Positions 60,205-64,000 of a stretch of DNA of 64,000 bases are shown here, one piece after another; positions within the stretch are counted from its first letter, which is position 1, and the number at the start of each line of letters is the position of its first letter. The notes under the pieces are model-generated. The model worked only from the letters and a program-made list of their open reading frames with translations. It was not told the DNA's origin and searched no databases. This DNA is from Schistosoma haematobium (Eukaryota; Platyhelminthes; Trematoda; Strigeidida; Schistosomatidae): the NCBI RefSeq assembly GCF_000699445.3, contig NC_067202.1:18509760-18573759 (forward strand), in the 5' to 3' direction. A program made the position numbers and the translations under genes.

Positions 60205-61139
60205 GTTACTTTTAATTATTGCACTTGTTTTAGTAGTACTGATAGCACCAATTTTATTAGTTTCAGTACAAGTAGTGGTTGTAGTAACAGTATACGTTGG
60301 ACTATTGGTTTTGGTAGTTTTACGATTGTTATAAGCAGTAGCATCGTGATGTGTACTACTGATGTCGACAGACAAGTTTTATGTATCATCAATCGAAGGT
60401 GAAATGCCTGAAGTCTGAAGGTTGGAGTCATTGAATAGAAGAGAACGAGAACATTTACATTTTGCAAATGAGTTTGTGGATAATGTAATTATTACCTACA
60501 CTAAAATGTTTGCCGTACAACAATGTATACAACTACGGAAGGTTTATGAGTTCCGGACAAATATACATATCACATATTCAATCGATCGGAAATTGTGGTG
60601 CATGCTTCTTCTAAGACAGTTATGATCTAATGAATGTGATTAATATATTCAACAGTTCTGTGTCTTCATGAAAACCAACACGTAATGTAGTTCCAGTGAT
60701 AATAATTCATAGGGTTGACTAAAAGATACAATAAACTGTAATTGCAGACACGACTGTTAATTTATCATACTACTGGTGACATTAGTATTGATAATAATAA
60801 TGGTTCAAGTGTTATGTAGATTCTCAGAAGTCATAACTAATTAGACATTTGAACAGATGAGATGCGAAACGGTTATTTTGACTAAACGTTGGAGCAGTGA
60901 AGCTCAGCAATAGAATAATCGTAAATTTGAAAAGAGAACTTGAACGAAACAGAAAACAGTTAGATTATACATGCACAAAAATGATTGATTGCCTGTTTAA
61001 ATGTGAAAAGCTGAACAGTAATACGATTTGCTATATAGAAAATTCAATCGCTTTGTTATTTTGGTAATGGTAAAGTAAAATTTCAGCGAAGCTGAATAAA
61101 GATCTGAGAGATGTCCCAGCTCTGATCGCATCATGGCAC
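60205..61139. repeat. Degenerate trinucleotide-rich and unassigned DNA, copy B
   Basis: Collinear with 19633-19860, 20870-21455 and 22515-22920 of copy A with deletions between. Lacks the 1.06-kb segment that carries the H4 fragment. No gene recognised. Confidence 0.5.
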
Positions 61140-63074
61140 AGACTTTGGATTGTTTAAGCATTGTAGTTTAGTTGTAGATACATTCTTCTAATGCTTTTAA
61201 TTAATTATTCAATAATAATAATATATGTTTCTGCTATGACAGGTACACGCCATCTTTACAGGCACGATTTCAAATTACAACATTCATCGTTTCACAGTAC
61301 GCATCTGAAGCAGGGTTGTTAAATAAATATAATCTATAAAAGTGAAGATCAGTTCATTCGTTTAGATATACTGAGTAGTCTACAAAAGATTTTCCAAAGT
61401 GGTATGGCGTCCACGTTACACACCAGATCGAATCTCGGCATAATTGTGTTAGGATGTTGATCGAGCTTATCATTTATGCAACGCAACTTCTTAAGTTCGT
61501 GGTTGTTATAAATTAGACTTGTAGAGCGCTTGGTGTGAACTATGACGTTGGAAAACGCGTACATCGAGTTTGTTCCAAATGTCATTAGTTCCATAGTTGG
61601 TGCCCTCAGAGCAAGATTCTGAAAATAAGAAACCGTGAAGCAGCAAAGCACTTATATATGAACGATAGGCAATGCTTAACATTTTGTAGTGGAACAGATA
61701 AATAGGAATGATAAATTATTGGATCAAATTCATACTAGCTCTTGTTGTCACAGTGAAATGTGATCAGTGGCTCCAGATGAGAGAATGCAGAAATAAAGAA
61801 CAATGAGTTGTGATACTGATCAAGGTGGAGTGAGTTCAAATGAAGGAATGGAAGTCAAGGTTGGAATGAGGAAGCCGGTTTTGTCAGAACAGATAGTGCA
61901 TATAGATAGTAAGCTGTTAATAAAACTAATAACTATATCCTTTATTGTATGATGTTTTCCTTTCTTTTTTCCACACAATGCCTGCCATACAGTCCTAATT
62001 TAAATTCAGAGTTAGCATGTTATAGACTGTCTCAATAGAATGAAATTGTGGTCACTAATGTACGTTACATCGGTTGAGAAAGTAAGGACGTGAATACGAA
62101 CTGATTGTAGAAGAGAACGACCATTAAACTCACTTCAATTTAGATAGTAAATGATTACAGTGCTTATTCATAGCTGAAGTGAGACTAACTATGAATTGAC
62201 TGCCAAAATATTTGTTTTCAATTTACTTGCTTTTCACAAAAGCAGTAATATTTTGTAAAATGAGAATTCCATTCATCTCTGTTCTGTGTGTATGTAGATG
62301 ACTGTCAGTCACATAAACACATAATTAGAAAGCAGTATTCATTATTCTAACAAAGTTTCATATCACGCCCACTACACAATAGACAATACCATATGATTTG
62401 AATAATTAAATATAATGAGGTGATAGATGAAGAGAAAGTATAATCATTGGAATTTCTACAAACAACTGAGTTCATCAGAAATATTCCGATGTTTTTCACT
62501 ATTATTTCAGTGTTTTTTTAAAGAATATTTCTTGTGAGAAAACGCATATTAGATGAGTAGAATTGAAGTAGATGCGATGATCATGTGCAATATTCAACTA
62601 AGTAATCTTGAATGAATCGTCAAGTGACAGTCCCTAACGTGGTTAGATTTAGGAGGACGTTAGAAGTACATGATGTGTTCAAGCCAAGTAAAGACTGTTC
62701 ATCGAGAATAGTGTGTTCCTGTGCAAACAGTGTTATCTTCCAAATCCGTCCAACCATATCTTTTACTTACCAAACACATTGTGGTCTCAAATGAAGTAGA
62801 GAAGTGAAACATGAATGCCAGCTTGATCAAAGTAGAGAAGACGAAATACAAATAGATAAACTAACAAGCAATCAATGATAATCATTATGGAACTGAAATC
62901 ATGCGTCGCTGTATCATGAAATATCATTAATTGTCAATAAAACTAATGAAGATGTTTCATGAAGAAACTTATCTTCTTGACAATATCGACTCCTGAATTT
63001 GCACGATTGTATTTACAGATTATCTTTTCGTACGTATTAGTGTGTGGTGTAAGAGATGGGTGTTGCAGAGTTCT

Positions 63075-63260
63075 AATTTGAAACATTCTATGGGGTGCTA
63101 AGGCCGTTGACGAATAATAGATTAAACGTGAGTCCTCTCCTCTTGCTATAGCTTCGGCCTCATCCAAAGCTATTTGAGCATGTTCTATTTATTGTGTAAG
63201 GGAATTTGAACGGAGATTCGCGTGATGGATGTGAAGTGAATCGACTGTGTTTGACAACTG
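63075..63260 (-). other. Conserved coding-like fragment, R4 copy
   Basis: Frame with IALDEAEAIARGEDSRLIYYSS matched in part to 25189-25386, differing by Gly to Arg, Lys to Ile and Ser-Ser-Asn to Ala-Pro-His. The frame runs past the end seen in R2 because of the deletion at 63065. Family unknown. Confidence 0.4.
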
Positions 63261-63296
63261 AGTTGTTGATTGATTTGTTCATCCCTTTAAATAATC

Positions 63297-63584
63297 ATAC
63301 AGAGTGGTGCTCGGATCTTCGTTCATCAGGTACAGCCACAAACTGCTTCACGAGAGTAAGCAAACTTGTTGATCAATATTGAGATGGCCAGAGGTAGCAA
63401 ATGAATCTTAAGACTTCCCTGAATGACTTTCATGTTAGATAAACAGTTTGAAGCTGTGTATTAGAAAAGACTTTTTTAAGGATTTGTACGTTTGTTCTTT
63501 GGTGTCTTAGATGCCCTGTCACCCCTGAATTCATTAGTCAAGAACAGAACTTTGTTTGCAACAGTGGGAGAAATTCTGACTTAA
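63297..63584 (-). mobile_element. S unit, 288 bp
   Basis: Same flanks as the 25426 and 44350 copies, so an inherited copy of the same insertion. Confidence 0.6.
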
Positions 63585-64000
63585 CATCCCGGTTTCAGAT
63601 TGCTTTCAATGCCCATGGGTTGAAGAAAAAATTTCAGAAGCGTTTGTCGGATTTTATTCAGTTCATCATCAATTTCGTCTTCATTGCATATTCTGCGTCT
63701 CACGGAGATAGAGAATGGATTGAACTTTTCCTCCAAATCACAGCGCCTTACTTATGAAAGTTTGTATATAGCTCGTTCGGCTTCATTTTGATTGACTTCC
63801 ACTCAAGCAAGTTCGACTATTTTCGATAATTTGATCAACGCACTATACTACATACAAAATAGTTACCTATAAATGGGTTTGTACAACTTCAAAAGTTGAT
63901 ATTGTTGAGAAGAAAAATTTACTCTCCTAAACGTCTCCATTCTTTTTTTCAGCGAATCACCATTAGTTCTAACATTTTTTGTTTAGTGTCTCCTCTTAAT

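Larger units (their letters stand above)
61140..64000 (-). repeat. Dispersed repeat R, copy R4 (inverted), running off the window
   Basis: Reverse complement of R1 up to about 63060, then continuous with the R2 flank: coding-like fragment (63075-63260), S unit (63297-63584), and sequence matching 25716-26146 to the end of the window. A segment matching 24870-25190 is deleted at about 63065. The next element to the right is predicted to be RTE sequence if the unit continues. Confidence 0.75.

Overview
The window is AT-rich animal DNA, almost certainly from a blood fluke (genus Schistosoma). Supporting signs are an intron-rich gene built of very small phase-matched exons, a decayed tRNA-derived SINE of the Sm-alpha hammerhead type, a Cercyon-like Penelope element with a GIY-YIG domain, and fragments of RTE (SR2-like), CR1 (SR1-like), Ty3/gypsy and BEL/Pao retroelements. 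The species cannot be fixed from the sequence alone.

Host genes. There are two direct copies, about 39.9 kb apart, of one single-pass membrane-protein gene on the + strand: gene A (CDS 7307-16210, 16 exons, 479 aa) and gene B (47188-54072, 11 exons, 347 aa). I assembled the exons by hand from GT/AG sites, phase and A/B conservation; both models close in frame. The product has a signal peptide, a plexin-domain-containing (PLXDC)-like extracellular region, a Thr/Pro-rich stalk of 26-aa repeats each encoded by one 78-nt exon (seven in A, two in B), a four-Cys PSI-like module, a transmembrane helix and a short basic tail. It resembles the schistosome egg protein CP391S-like family, though that name is from memory. 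Each gene has a TATA box about 50 bp before the ATG and an AATAAA signal about 210 bp after the stop. Several exons differ more between A and B than the adjoining introns do.

Layout. 1-1.9 kb: old RTE fragments and unassigned DNA. 1.9-6.3 kb: repeat R1 and a partial copy. 6.6-16.4 kb: SINE, promoter and gene A. 17.9-19.4 kb: Penelope element A. 19.4-22.9 kb: degenerate trinucleotide DNA and a histone H4 fragment. 22.9-25.7 kb: repeat R2, inverted. 26.3-35.2 kb: an RTE element on the - strand split by a CR1 element (27.9-34.2 kb) and a Penelope 3' fragment. 35.2-40.6 kb: mostly unassigned. 40.6-42.0 kb: RTE and gypsy debris with a 288-bp insertion. 42.0-46.1 kb: the inverted mirror of 23.9-27.9 kb, with RTE copy B and repeat R3. 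46.5-54.3 kb: SINE and gene B. 55.6-57.1 kb: Penelope element B. 57.1-60.2 kb: a rearranged BEL/Pao element. 60.2-64 kb: degenerate DNA and repeat R4, inverted, running off the end. The unit is therefore R(+), gene, Penelope, R(-), present twice and probably continuing to the right.

Most notable. (1) The BEL/Pao element carries a 511-aa open frame in which about 180 codons recognisable as the N-terminal half of actin lie in frame between a gag-like region and a Pao RNase H region, where protease and reverse transcriptase should be. (2) The two PLXDC-like genes differ by expansion of a 322-bp exon-plus-intron cassette and by concentrated amino-acid change in two ectodomain exons, alongside long blocks of perfect noncoding identity.
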